Shown piece by piece: positions 30,195-39,187 of a DNA stretch of 64,000 nt (position 1 is the first letter of the stretch; each line of letters opens with the position of its first letter). A program made the position numbers and the translations under genes. The notes beneath the pieces are model-generated. The model saw only the letters and a program-made list of their open reading frames with translations, was not told the DNA's origin and did no database searches. This DNA comes from Microbacterium sp. JZ31 (lineage in GTDB: Bacteria; Actinomycetota; Actinomycetes; Actinomycetales; Microbacteriaceae), in assembly GCF_016805985.1 (NCBI RefSeq), contig NZ_CP017661.1, positions 496,001 through 560,000 on the forward strand. Reading direction: 5' to 3'.

Positions 30195-32375
30195 ATGAGC
30201 CGTCGCCCTGCCTCGAACCTCACGCGCCACGATCTGCGGGGTCCGCGCGTTCCCGTCTGGTTGCGCATCCTGCTGCCGGCGGTCCTGATCCTCGTGTGGT
30301 TCGCCGCCGCCGCGGTGGGCGGGCCCTACTTCGGCCGGGTCGACGAGGTGTCCTCCAACGACCGGACCGCCTACCTTCCGGCCACGGCCGAGGCGACGGA
30401 GGTGCAGGAGCGGCTTCCGGGGTTCACGGAGGGCGACGCCATTCCCGCCGTCGTGGTCTTCTCCTCGGGCGACGAGCTGACGCAGGACGAGCTGGACACG
30501 ATCGCGGATCGCCTCGCGGAGGCGGCGGAGCAGGACGTCGTGGTCGGGGAGGCGTCGCCGGCCATCCCGTCCGAGGACGGCCGGGCGGTGCAGGCGTTCA
30601 TCCCGCTCGACAGCGACGCGGATCTCGGGGAGGCGACAGACGAGCTCCGTGCGATCGTCGCGCAGGACCTGCCGAGCGGCGTCGACGTGCACATCACCGG
30701 TCCGGCGGGATTCACGAGCGACCTCGTCGGCGCCTTCGCCGGCATCGACGGGCTGCTGCTGGCCGTCGCACTCGCGGCGGTGCTCGTGATCCTGGTGCTC
30801 GTCTACCGCTCGCTGCTGCTGCCGATCGCGGTGCTCGCGACGAGCCTGTTCGCCCTGTGCGTCGCGCTGCTGACCGTGTGGTGGCTCGCGAAGGCGGACA
30901 TCCTGCTGCTCAGCGGCCAGACGCAGGGCATCCTGTTCATCCTCGTGATCGGCGCCGCGACCGACTACGCGCTGCTCTACGTGGCGCGGTATCGCGACGA
31001 GCTCGTGCGGACGCCTCACCGGTGGACCGCGACGATGCGCGCGCTGCGGGGATCCGTTGAGCCCATCGTCGCCTCGGGAGGCACGGTGATCGCCGGTCTG
31101 CTCTGTCTGCTGCTGAGCGACCTGCGCTCGAACAGCTCGCTCGGCCCGGTCGCGGCGATCGGCATCGTGTTCTCGATCCTGTCGGCGCTGACGCTGCTGC
31201 CGGCGATCCTGTACGCCCTCGGGCGGGCTGCCTTCTGGCCGCGGCGACCGCGATTCGACCCCGAGGCTCCGGATGCGGGCGAGGGCGGCGGCGTGTGGGC
31301 GAAGCTCGCGCGCCTCGTGTCCCGTCGGCCGCGGACGATCTGGATCGCCACCGCCGCCGTGCTCGCGCTCGGCTGCGTCGGCGTCACGCAGCTGCAGGCC
31401 TCGGGCGTCCCGCAGTCCGAGCTCGTGCTCGGATCGTCCGAGGCGAGGGACGGGCAGGAGGTGCTCGGCGAGCACTTCCCGGCCGGGTCGGGCAGCCCCG
31501 CCTCGGTCGTCGCGCCCGAGGACCGGCTGCAGGATGCCGCGGATGTGCTGCTCGCGCAGGACGGCGTCGCGGAGGTCGCGGTGATCGTCGACCGCAGCGG
31601 CCTGACCGCGCCGGTCACCGAGGACGGGATCGGGGCGTTCGGCCCTCCCGGGACGCCCGCGCCCGACCCGGTGGTGTCGGACGGCGACGTGCTGCTGCAG
31701 GCCACCCTGTCGGATGCGGCCGACTCGCTCGAGGCCGAGGAGACCGTGCGCGAGCTGCGGACCTCCTTGGCCGAGGAGGTGCCCGGCGTGCTCGTCGGCG
31801 GCTCGACCGCGACCGACCTGGACACGAACGAGGCGTCGATCCGGGATCGGAACGTGATCGTGCCGATCGTGCTCGGCGTGATCCTCGTGATCCTGATGCT
31901 CCTGCTGAGGTCGGTGCTCGCGCCGATCCTGCTGACGCTGACGACCGTGCTGTCGTTCGGGACGGCGATGGGCGTGGCAGCGCTCGTGTTCAACAACGTG
32001 CTCGGGTTTCCGGGGGCGGACCCCGCCGTGCCGCTGTACGGCTTCGTGTTCCTCGTCGCCCTGGGCATCGACTACAACATCTTCCTGATGTCGCGGGTGC
32101 GCGAGGAGTCGCTCGCGCACGGCACGCGGGAGGGCATCCTGCGCGGGCTGCGCGTGACCGGCGGCATCATCACGTCGGCAGGCCTGGTGCTCGCCGCGAC
32201 GTTCACGGCGCTGTCGGTCATCCCGGTGCTGTTCCTGGTGCAGATCGCGTTCATCGTGGCGTTCGGCGTGCTGCTGGACACGTTCATCGTGCGCTCGCTG
32301 CTCGTGCCCGCGCTCGCGACCGACGTCGGCCGCGCGATCTGGTGGCCGTCGAAGCTCTCCCGCGCGGAGCGGTGA
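30195..32375 (+). CDS. MMPL family RND-type transporter
   Basis: 726 residues with the two-fold RND layout: one helix (WLRILLPAVLILVWFAAAAV), an external domain (about 45-180), a five-helix block, a second helix (about 385), a second external domain and a second block. Each half carries the MMPL proton-relay motif: GAATDYALLYVARYRDE and ALGIDYNIFLMSRVREE. Typical roles are export of lipids or drugs at the cytoplasmic membrane, driven by protons. Under the divergent MarR gene. No ribosome site precedes ATG 30195. Confidence 0.92.
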   Translation: MSRRPASNLTRHDLRGPRVPVWLRILLPAVLILVWFAAAAVGGPYFGRVDEVSSNDRTAYLPATAEATEVQERLPGFTEGDAIPAVVVFSSGDELTQDELDTIADRLAEAAEQDVVVGEASPAIPSEDGRAVQAFIPLDSDADLGEATDELRAIVAQDLPSGVDVHITGPAGFTSDLVGAFAGIDGLLLAVALAAVLVILVLVYRSLLLPIAVLATSLFALCVALLTVWWLAKADILLLSGQTQGILFILVIGAATDYALLYVARYRDELVRTPHRWTATMRALRGSVEPIVASGGTVIAGLLCLLLSDLRSNSSLGPVAAIGIVFSILSALTLLPAILYALGRAAFWPRRPRFDPEAPDAGEGGGVWAKLARLVSRRPRTIWIATAAVLALGCVGVTQLQASGVPQSELVLGSSEARDGQEVLGEHFPAGSGSPASVVAPEDRLQDAADVLLAQDGVAEVAVIVDRSGLTAPVTEDGIGAFGPPGTPAPDPVVSDGDVLLQATLSDAADSLEAEETVRELRTSLAEEVPGVLVGGSTATDLDTNEASIRDRNVIVPIVLGVILVILMLLLRSVLAPILLTLTTVLSFGTAMGVAALVFNNVLGFPGADPAVPLYGFVFLVALGIDYNIFLMSRVREESLAHGTREGILRGLRVTGGIITSAGLVLAATFTALSVIPVLFLVQIAFIVAFGVLLDTFIVRSLLVPALATDVGRAIWWPSKLSRAER

Positions 32376-32382
32376 GAGGGAC

Positions 32383-32880
32383 TCAGCCGCAGACATCCGA
32401 CTGCGATTCGACGTCCTCGTGGACTCGGGGCCGGCCGTCCGCGTCGGTCGTGAACGTGACGAGCCGCTCGTGGCGCGGCGGCCTGGTCAGCGCGACGGGT
32501 TCCCCCTCCGCGTCGACCTCCCCGGTCAGCGAGGCGTCGACGCACACGTCCGCCGTGATGCGGGCGCCGGAGCGGGCGGTGCCGGGCGTCGGCGGCGGGT
32601 CCACGAAGCGGAAGACGACGACGTGGCGGTAGCCGGTCTGGCGGTGGCCGGTGCCGACGTAGCCGGAGAGGTTCCACTGGAGCGCGTGCATCATGTCCGC
32701 GCTGCTCAGGCGGCGGATCGTCGGGACGGTGTCCTCCGTGGGAGTCTGCCGGCGGAAGTCGTCGACGGCGCGCATCCAGTCGCGGTACGTCTGCTCGGCC
32801 TCCGAGCGGGCCGGTGCGCACGCCGCCAGACTCAGCGCGGCGACGAGGACCAGGATCGAGGTGACGGTGCGCATCGGCAT
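32383..32880 (-). CDS. Lipoprotein of unknown function
   Basis: 165 residues from ATG 32880 (a frame open further upstream lacks coding character). A lipobox, LSLAAC, ends the signal peptide at Cys21. The mature part has TYRDWMRAVDDF, then a beta-rich region with ITADVCVDAS and a final SQSDVCG, so two Cys could form a disulfide. The VCxDAS pattern and C-terminal Cys recur in the lipoprotein at 35208-35738, so the two are distant paralogues. Seven bases separate it from the convergent MMPL gene. Confidence 0.75.
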   Translation of the reverse strand: MPMRTVTSILVLVAALSLAACAPARSEAEQTYRDWMRAVDDFRRQTPTEDTVPTIRRLSSADMMHALQWNLSGYVGTGHRQTGYRHVVVFRFVDPPPTPGTARSGARITADVCVDASLTGEVDAEGEPVALTRPPRHERLVTFTTDADGRPRVHEDVESQSDVCG

Positions 32881-32983
32881 GTCGCCGACGCTAGAGTCGC
32901 GCTCGGCGCGCGTTGCGGTTGTGCACAGCGAATCGCCAGCGGCGATCGATCCCGAGGGTTGTGGACGGACGTAACCTCGGTGC

Positions 32984-33325
32984 GTGACTGAGTTGACCTT
33001 CACCCACGACAAGACCGCGTCGCGCTACGAGCTGCGCCGCGGTGACGATCTGGTGAGCGTTCTCGACTACCGCGACAACGGCCGGACGGTGGCGCTCACC
33101 CGCGCGTTCACGAACCCGGCGCACCGTGGCCACGGCTACGCCGCCATCGTGACCGAGCGCGCGGTCGCCGAGATTGAGGCCGCCGGCGACCGCACCGTGC
33201 TGCCCGTCTGCTGGTACGTCGCCGACTGGTTCGAGCACCACCCGAGCGTGCCGGGGTGCTGGAGGGCGCGGGCGTCCGCTGACCGCCGCACTCCTCGTGG
33301 CGAGCGCGTGCCCCCGATAGCCTGA
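32984..33325 (+). CDS. Small GNAT-like (YidJ/YjdJ-type) acetyltransferase, C terminus probably frameshifted
   Basis: 113 residues from GTG 32984. The compact GNAT core is clear: VLDYRDNGRTVALTRAFTNP, the acetyl-CoA loop AHRGHGYAAIV, and VLPVCWYVADWFEHHP. Proteins of this type are about 95-100 residues and stop soon after the WF-x-x-HP segment. Here the frame runs on through an Arg-rich tail to within five bases of the next gene. Removing one G from the run at 33253-33256 would give VLEGAGVR and a stop at 33282, a normal length. Read as intact core with an off-type end. Confidence 0.75.
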   Translation: MTELTFTHDKTASRYELRRGDDLVSVLDYRDNGRTVALTRAFTNPAHRGHGYAAIVTERAVAEIEAAGDRTVLPVCWYVADWFEHHPSVPGCWRARASADRRTPRGERVPPIA

Positions 33326-33330
33326 CGCGC

Positions 33331-34299
33331 ATGCGCATCCTGATCATCGGCGGCACCGGCAACATCAGCTCCTACGTCACGACGCTGGCGGTGGAGCGCG
33401 GGCATGACGTGACGCTGCTGAACCGCGGCAACAGCGACCTGCCCGACGGTGTCCGCGGACTCGTCGGCGACGCCGGTGATGCGGACTCCATCGCGAGCGC
33501 GATCGGCGACGAGACCTTCGACGTCGTGGCGAACTTCCGCAGCTTCTCGCCGCAGCAGGTGACCGACGACATCCGGATCTTCGGCGGGCGCACCGCGCAG
33601 TACCTCTATATCTCGAGCGCGTCGGCCTACCAGAAGCCCATCGCGCAGCTGCCGATCGTCGAGTCGACGCCGCTGCGCAACCCGTTCTGGCAGTACTCGC
33701 GCGACAAGATCGCGAGCGAGGACCTGCTGGTCGCGGCCTACCGCGACAGCGGCTTCCCGATGACGATCGTCCGGCCGAGCCACACCTACGGGCCGTCGCT
33801 GATCCCGCTCGAGGGGGCGTGGACGACGCTGCAGCGGATGATCGAGGGACGCCCGATCGTCGTGCACGGCGACGGCACGAGCTGGTGGACGTTGACGCAC
33901 TCCCGCGACTTCGCGCGCGCATTCGTGGGGCTGTTCGGCAACCCGCACGCGATCGGACAGGCCGTGCACATCACGAGCGACGAGAGCCTGACATGGGACG
34001 AGATCGCGCGGCTGCTGGGACGGGCGCTCGGCGTGGAGCCGGAGATCGTGCATGTCACCTCCGAGGCGATCGCGCGGGAGATCCCGTCGATGGGCCCCGG
34101 CCTCGTGGGCGACAAGGCGCACTCCGTGCTGTTCGACAACACGCGGATCAAGCAGCTCGTGCCCGACTGGGTTGCCACGACGCCGTTCTCGGACGGGGCG
34201 CGCGAGATCGCCGACTGGTACCGCGCCGACCCGTCGCGGCAGACGGTCGATCCGGAGCTCGACGCCGCGTTCGACCGGCTGATCGCCGCGCACGGCTGA
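33331..34299 (+). CDS. NAD-dependent epimerase/dehydratase (extended/atypical SDR)
   Basis: 322 residues. The Rossmann start MRILIIGGTGNISSYVTTLA lies at 1-20, followed by FDVVANFRSFSPQQVTDDI and YLYISSASAYQKP. The active-site position has Tyr in FWQYSRDKIASE (Y-x3-K). WWTLTHSRDFARAFVGL and a C-terminal helix bundle bind the substrate. It resembles mRNA-binding-CSP41-like/isoflavone-type atypical SDRs. Substrate unknown. Five bases after the GNAT gene's present stop, so co-transcribed with it. Confidence 0.87.
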   Translation: MRILIIGGTGNISSYVTTLAVERGHDVTLLNRGNSDLPDGVRGLVGDAGDADSIASAIGDETFDVVANFRSFSPQQVTDDIRIFGGRTAQYLYISSASAYQKPIAQLPIVESTPLRNPFWQYSRDKIASEDLLVAAYRDSGFPMTIVRPSHTYGPSLIPLEGAWTTLQRMIEGRPIVVHGDGTSWWTLTHSRDFARAFVGLFGNPHAIGQAVHITSDESLTWDEIARLLGRALGVEPEIVHVTSEAIAREIPSMGPGLVGDKAHSVLFDNTRIKQLVPDWVATTPFSDGAREIADWYRADPSRQTVDPELDAAFDRLIAAHG

Positions 34300-34317
34300 G
34301 GCTCCTCGCGCCCGGCG

Positions 34318-35214
34318 TCAGGAACAGCCGGCGCCGTCGGGGTTGTCGATGCAGTCCTGCTGCACGAGTGCGGTGTGCACCTCGACGATCCGGATGTCGC
34401 GAGCGGCGGAGGGTGCGGAGATCACGCCGTCGACGGTGCGCGTTCCCCACTCGCCGAAGTCGACGGCGGCCGTGTAGAGCGCGGTGACGGTGAGCGTGTA
34501 GGTGCCCTTCTCGGCATACGCGTGACTGGTGTCGGTGGGGCTGAACTCGGGTTGACCGAGCGCTTCCCAGGCCGCGCCGCCCGTGCGCGATTCGGTGACG
34601 GTGCCGTCGCCCCAGTCCTGGCGGAACCCTGCCGGGGTGAACGTCACCGAGACCGGGAACCCGAACAGTTCGCCGCCGATCGTCTGTGCGCTTGAGGTGG
34701 CGATGGTGTTCAGCGGCATGTTCTTCGCGCCGATCCCGTCGGGCTCGGTCGTGACAGCCGGGGGAGCCGGGACGAAGGACGCGAGGTCGGTGAGCGTGAC
34801 GACCGCCGGCGGCGCCGCGGGCTCATCCGGTTCGGGCTCTTCTTCCGTGGGCTCGGGGATGCCGATCGTGCACTCCGGGCCGATGACGGTGTTGGTGTCG
34901 TCGAGGCAGACGATGGGACCGTCGGATTCGTCCGGGGGCGGGGGAGGCGTGCCGGGATCGGGCGGGGACGGGTAGTGGCCGATGGGGCCAGGGCCACCGC
35001 CGCTGTTTTCCGGAGCCCCGCCGGCCGAACCGAAGTCGATCGTCGTGCCGACGTCGATACTCCCGCCCTGGTTGTCGACATGAAGCGCGGGCGGGCACTG
35101 GTTCGCCGCGATTTGAGTGATCGTGCAGTTCGCGGCAACGGCGACGATCGACGTCGTCGTTGTAGTGTGCGGCGACAATGCAAGCCCAACGGCAAGTACG
35201 AGGTGGGTCAGCAT
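34318..35214 (-). CDS. Secreted surface protein with PKD-like domain
   Basis: 298 residues. A signal peptide (LTHLVLAVGLALSP) is followed by a Thr-rich stretch, a low-complexity Gly/Pro/Glu linker (about 60-145) and a C-terminal beta domain. FRQDWGDGTVTESR, DTSHAYAEKGTYTLTVTALY and VDFGEWGTRTVDG are the PKD-type marks (WGDG and HxYxxxGTYxVxVT). Four Cys lie outside the core. It is translationally coupled to the upstream lipoprotein gene (seven-base overlap), so the two products likely work together on the cell surface. Function unknown; a host-binding or glycan-binding role is speculation. Confidence 0.8.
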   Translation of the reverse strand: MLTHLVLAVGLALSPHTTTTTSIVAVAANCTITQIAANQCPPALHVDNQGGSIDVGTTIDFGSAGGAPENSGGGPGPIGHYPSPPDPGTPPPPPDESDGPIVCLDDTNTVIGPECTIGIPEPTEEEPEPDEPAAPPAVVTLTDLASFVPAPPAVTTEPDGIGAKNMPLNTIATSSAQTIGGELFGFPVSVTFTPAGFRQDWGDGTVTESRTGGAAWEALGQPEFSPTDTSHAYAEKGTYTLTVTALYTAAVDFGEWGTRTVDGVISAPSAARDIRIVEVHTALVQQDCIDNPDGAGCS

Positions 35215-35738
35215 CGGTCTGACTCGAAGTCGGGGACATTGCCGATGATGACCAGCCGTGAGCGATCGACCGTCGCAAGTTCGACGTCAAGGAAGTACTT
35301 CTTCGGCGCGTCGGTGGGCGTCACATCCTCGCCGTCAGCGTTGATAAATCGCCATTCCGAGGCATCCATGCACACGTCAAGTTGAACACTTGCCGCCCCC
35401 GCGACTAACTCGACGGAGTCCCGTCGAAGATCCGTGATCTTCAAGTCGCCCTCTGTTGTTACTCCAGCAGCCCTCGTCTGCTCGTAAATCTGCTCGTCCG
35501 TGTCGCGCAACTCACCTTGCAGGTATCTCAGCGGGTCTGCATCGTCATCGCCAGCGTTGTAAGCATTGATCTCCGCGACGTACGCCCGATATGTCTCCTC
35601 CGCCGCCGCAAACGCCTCCTCCTCGCTCGCGAAGCCCGTCGCACTGGGTGAAGGCTCCGGGGCAGGCGTCGCCGCACATCCGCTCAGCCCGAGGGCGAGC
35701 AGCGCGATGAACGCAACCGGCGAACGACGAGACCGCAT
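35208..35738 (-). CDS. Lipoprotein of unknown function, coupled to the PKD-like protein
   Basis: 176 residues. The signal peptide ends in the lipobox LGLSGC (Cys21). The mature part has an Ala/Glu-rich helix (AAAEETYRAYVAEINAYNAG) and a beta-rich domain with LDVCMDAS and a final Cys (FESDRC). This recalls the lipoprotein at 32383-32880 (TYR near the start, VCxDAS, C-terminal Cys), suggesting a shared NTF2-like or related fold (inference). Base composition is visibly less G+C-rich than the flanking genes. First gene of a two-gene unit. Confidence 0.78.
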   Translation of the reverse strand: MRSRRSPVAFIALLALGLSGCAATPAPEPSPSATGFASEEEAFAAAEETYRAYVAEINAYNAGDDDADPLRYLQGELRDTDEQIYEQTRAAGVTTEGDLKITDLRRDSVELVAGAASVQLDVCMDASEWRFINADGEDVTPTDAPKKYFLDVELATVDRSRLVIIGNVPDFESDRC

Positions 35739-35825
35739 GCCCCCAAGGTAGAGCCGGAGGTGGTCGCCGCGAAGGAGTTATCCCCAGGCGCGCGCACGTA
35801 ACCTGGTGGGGAAACGGGGGTCCGG

Positions 35826-36257
35826 ATGAGGCTGTGGTCTTTGCATCCTGCGCTGCTCGATCGGCAGGGGCTGACCGCGGCGTGGCGCGAGGCGCTGCTC
35901 GCCCAAGCGGTGCTGCTGGGGCGCACGCGCGGGTACACGAAGCACCCTCAGCTCGAGCGGTTCCGCGCGCACGAGCAGCCGTCGGGAGCGATCGCGTCGT
36001 ATCTGTCCGCCATCGCCGAGGATGCCGCGCGCCGCGGCTACCGCTTCGACCTCGCACGCATCGCCGAGCTTCCGGCTCCCGGCACCACGCTCATCCCGGT
36101 GACGGAGGGGCAGGTCGCCTACGAGTGGGAACACCTGCTCCGCAAGCTCTCCGAGCGCTCGCCCGCGGTCCACGAGCAGGTCGTGGGCGGCACGCCCCTG
36201 CTGCACCCGATGTTCGTCGTCGTCCCGGGCGATGTCGAGCCCTGGGAGCGCCCGTAG
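35826..36257 (+). CDS. Pyrimidine dimer DNA glycosylase (endonuclease V type)
   Basis: 143 residues starting MRLWSLHPALLDRQGL, the signature start of this family. AWREALLAQAVL holds the Glu (about 22) matching the catalytic Glu of T4 endonuclease V. RGYTKHPQLERFRAH and YEWEHLLRKLSERSP follow. The enzyme would excise UV-induced cyclobutane dimers in base-excision repair. Its stop abuts that of the convergent hydrolase gene with no space. Confidence 0.88.
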   Translation: MRLWSLHPALLDRQGLTAAWREALLAQAVLLGRTRGYTKHPQLERFRAHEQPSGAIASYLSAIAEDAARRGYRFDLARIAELPAPGTTLIPVTEGQVAYEWEHLLRKLSERSPAVHEQVVGGTPLLHPMFVVVPGDVEPWERP

Positions 36258-37010
36258 TCAGTCGTTCGCAAGCCACTTCAGGATCAGCTCGGCGGCCGGA
36301 TCCGGGTTCTTGATCATGGTCTCGTGACCGCTGCCCGGCACCTCCTCCAGCCGAGCGCTGGGAAGGGCGGACACGACGTACTCGCACCACTCGCGGGGCG
36401 CCACGGTGTCGGCTTCCCCGCGCAGCACGAGGACGTCGCCTGGCACGTGCGGGTAGGCGAGTTCAGGCCTGTGGACGAGCATCGCGCGCAGCTTTCGGCG
36501 CAGGTGAGGCCCGGCCCGCAGGTACTCGCGTGCGCCGGTGAGCAGGACCTTCGGGCTCTCATCGATCAGGTCGCGCGCGAGCTTGCGCAGCTGTGTCCCG
36601 AAGCGCCGCTGCCCGATCTCCACCGTGGGACCGAGCAGCACCAGGCGGGTCGAGATGTCCGGATGCCGCGCCGCGACCTCGACGATCACCTGCGTTCCCA
36701 TGGAGTGTCCGATCAGCACCGGATTCGGGATGCCCTCCGCGCGCAGAAAGGCGGCCACGATGTCCGCGAGCCGCTCGACCGTGGGAGTGCGACCCGGTTC
36801 GGGCGCCTCGCCGTAGCCCGGCAGATCCATCGCGATGACGCGGCCGTGCTCGGCGAGCAGCTCGGCCAGGCCGGTGAAGACGGTGCGCCCCATGCCGATG
36901 CCGTGCACGAGCACGAACGTCGTGTCACCGGTTCCGCGGGCCTCCCAGATCAGCGTCGCGTCCTGGTAGGAGAACGAGGTCGCCGGATGGTGGGTCACGT
37001 CGGAAGGCAT
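36258..37010 (-). CDS. Alpha/beta hydrolase
   Basis: 250 residues, a single alpha/beta-hydrolase domain: VLVHGIGMGRTVF (oxyanion region), DLPGYGEAP, nucleophile elbow GHSMG (Ser), an Asp in LRGEADTVAP and a His in GSGHETM. No signal peptide, so it is cytosolic. Substrate unknown. Convergent with the dimer glycosylase gene. Confidence 0.88.
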   Translation of the reverse strand: MPSDVTHHPATSFSYQDATLIWEARGTGDTTFVLVHGIGMGRTVFTGLAELLAEHGRVIAMDLPGYGEAPEPGRTPTVERLADIVAAFLRAEGIPNPVLIGHSMGTQVIVEVAARHPDISTRLVLLGPTVEIGQRRFGTQLRKLARDLIDESPKVLLTGAREYLRAGPHLRRKLRAMLVHRPELAYPHVPGDVLVLRGEADTVAPREWCEYVVSALPSARLEEVPGSGHETMIKNPDPAAELILKWLAND

Positions 37011-37111
37011 GGATCGACGCTATCGGGCAGGTCGAACCGCGCTCGTGAGCGATCTCGAAGCTCGGCTTCTTGGTGCGAGCCGCGGCGGGCATGCTTTCAG
37101 TACGAAGATGC

Positions 37112-37912
37112 CTAACCGAAGTAGGACGCGAACAACGGGATCCCCTGAGCAACACCGAAACCGACGAGCCCCACGAGCAATGCCGTGCCCCACGCCATCC
37201 TCACGAGTTTCGCGCCCTTCACCTCCCGTTGCAGCGCAGCGAATCGCTCGGAAGCCGTCGGATCGAAGGGCGGCGGCGTTCCCCACCGAGCGGGATCGGT
37301 GACGGCTGCCCGCACGGATTCGAGAGTGAGCGCGTCCAGGACAGGAGGTCGGCGGCGCAGCCACTTCGTGAGTCTCGTGGCCTTGATCACCGCGACGTCG
37401 GCTGGCTGCTCACGAATCGTGATCTCCCGCGCACCGACGATCGCCAGGACAGACGAGACCGGGACACTGCCAAGATCCGCGAGGATGCGGGCGACCCGCC
37501 TCGCCTCGAACCGCGAGTTTCGCAGGTGATCCTGCTTCTGGCCGTTGACCAGCAATCGCCGACTGCCGACCCAGACTCGGGCGTCCTCGTGGAACTTACT
37601 GTTGATGGTGAAGACGCCCGCGGCGCTCACCACCAAGTGATCGATATCGCTGCCACGCTCGCCGACCGGCACCGCGTGGAGGACCAACCACTCCGGTCCA
37701 AGCTCTTCGAGGCGTCTAGCCACTTCTCGCTCGCCGAGAGCGCCGAGGTACCAGGGGCGCGATTCGTCATTCAAGGGACTGACGCCGAGGATGCGTCCCA
37801 GCCCGGTTCGAGGAGCGGCGAGCTCCTGCACCCTCAGCAATTCGGCGATGACTGCGGAGCCCGGCGCTCGTTCGATCGAGGCGGGTGCTGATGGTGACGC
37901 TGCAGCCTCCAT
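37112..37912 (-). CDS. NERD-domain (nuclease-related) membrane-anchored protein
   Basis: 266 residues from ATG 37912, which has a strong GGAGGAGG ribosome site; the open frame further upstream is antisense of sbcD. The NERD core at about 55-165 reads YLGALGEREVARRLEELG, ERGSDIDHLVVSAAGVFTIN and SKFHEDARVWV. The Asp of DIDHL and the Lys of NSKFH fit the PD-x-E-x-K-like site of this nuclease-related fold. A C-terminal helix (ALLVGLVGFGVAQGIPLF) anchors it. DNA-processing role inferred from the fold and from its place beside sbcDC. Confidence 0.82.
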   Translation of the reverse strand: MEAAASPSAPASIERAPGSAVIAELLRVQELAAPRTGLGRILGVSPLNDESRPWYLGALGEREVARRLEELGPEWLVLHAVPVGERGSDIDHLVVSAAGVFTINSKFHEDARVWVGSRRLLVNGQKQDHLRNSRFEARRVARILADLGSVPVSSVLAIVGAREITIREQPADVAVIKATRLTKWLRRRPPVLDALTLESVRAAVTDPARWGTPPPFDPTASERFAALQREVKGAKLVRMAWGTALLVGLVGFGVAQGIPLFASYFG

Positions 37913-38032
37913 ACGAATCTCCTCCTCCACCGCCACCCCTCCGTTCGCGGCAAGCCTAGGGCGAGCTGAGCATCCGCCCGCTCCGCGGCGGTGCTCCGCG
38001 GCAATGTCGGGGCCCGTCCTTACCGTGGAGGC

Positions 38033-39187
38033 ATGCGGATCCTGCACACCTCTGACTGGCACATCGGGCGGTCCTTCCACGGACACTCCACGCTCGATGC
38101 GCTGCGCGGTGTGCTGGCCGAGCTGACCGTGCAGGTGCGCGAGCGCGGGGTCGACGTCGTGGTGATCGCGGGCGACGTGTTCGACTCGGCGACGCCGGCA
38201 GCCGCCTGCTACACGCTGCTGACCGACGTGTTGCGCGAGCTGAGCGCCACGGGCGCGCAGATCGTGCTGACCAGCGGCAACCACGACAACGCCGCGCGCC
38301 TCGGATTCATGGCGCCGCTGCTGCGCGACGGCGTCCACGTCATCACCGACGCGGCCAGCGTCGGCACGCCGGTGACGCTCGCGGACGAGCACGGACCCGT
38401 GCACTTCTACGGCATCCCGTACCTCGAGCCGATCCTCGCCCGCGCCGTGTGGCAGGGGAGCGACCCGCGCACGCAGGAGCAGGCCATCGCGCACGCCATG
38501 GGACTGATCGGGGCGGATCGCGTCGAGCGTGGCGGACGCTCGATCGTCGTGTCGCACTGCTTCGCAGCCGGAGTCGAGCCGAGCGCCGGCGTCGAGCGGG
38601 AGATCCGGCAGGGATCGCTCGACGTCGTGCCTCTGGCGAGCTTCGACGGGCCCGACTACGTCGCCCTCGGCCACATTCACGGGCGCAGCCGCCTCGCCGA
38701 GCACATCCGATACAGCGGCGCGCCCCTGCACTACAGCTTCAGCGAGGCCGACAAGCCGCGCGGGTCCTGGCTCGTCGATCTCGACGCCGACGGTCTCTCG
38801 CGGGTCGAGTGGCTCGAGCTCTCGGTGCCGCGCCCGCTGGTCACCCTGCGTGGCACGCTCGACGAGCTGCTCACCCTCGCGGAGCACGACGCCCACGTCG
38901 ACGCGTGGGTCTGCGCCGTGCTCACCGACGCGACCCCTCAGGCGGAGCCCATGCGTCGCCTGCAGCAGCGTTTCCCGTTCTGCGCCACGATCCAGCCCGA
39001 CCCCCAGGGCCGCGCCGAGGACGACGGGCTCAGCTATCGCGCCCGCGTGCAGAAGGCGGTCAGCGACGTCGAGCTGATCGACACGTTCCTCTCGCACGTG
39101 CGTGAGGGTGACGGCCCCACAGAAGGCGAGACCGCGCTGATCCGCGAGATCGTCGACACCCGCACGGTCGCCGAGGTGTCGGCATGA
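38033..39187 (+). CDS. sbcD: Exonuclease subunit SbcD
   Basis: 384 residues. Mre11-type metallophosphoesterase with all metal motifs: HTSDWHIGRSFHG (N terminus), GDVFDSATP, SGNHDNAARL and a later GHIHGRS, plus VVSHCF. Together with SbcC it cuts hairpins and protein-blocked DNA ends. The start at 38033 follows GTGGAG. Its stop overlaps the sbcC start (ATGA), giving strict coupling. Confidence 0.96.
   Translation: MRILHTSDWHIGRSFHGHSTLDALRGVLAELTVQVRERGVDVVVIAGDVFDSATPAAACYTLLTDVLRELSATGAQIVLTSGNHDNAARLGFMAPLLRDGVHVITDAASVGTPVTLADEHGPVHFYGIPYLEPILARAVWQGSDPRTQEQAIAHAMGLIGADRVERGGRSIVVSHCFAAGVEPSAGVEREIRQGSLDVVPLASFDGPDYVALGHIHGRSRLAEHIRYSGAPLHYSFSEADKPRGSWLVDLDADGLSRVEWLELSVPRPLVTLRGTLDELLTLAEHDAHVDAWVCAVLTDATPQAEPMRRLQQRFPFCATIQPDPQGRAEDDGLSYRARVQKAVSDVELIDTFLSHVREGDGPTEGETALIREIVDTRTVAEVSA

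Noticed and set aside
29643..32396. Very long minus-strand open frame opposite the MMPL gene
   Set aside because: It is antisense to a clear transporter, rich in Arg/His/Asp/Gln typical of reversed G+C-rich codons, and has no domain or ribosome site.
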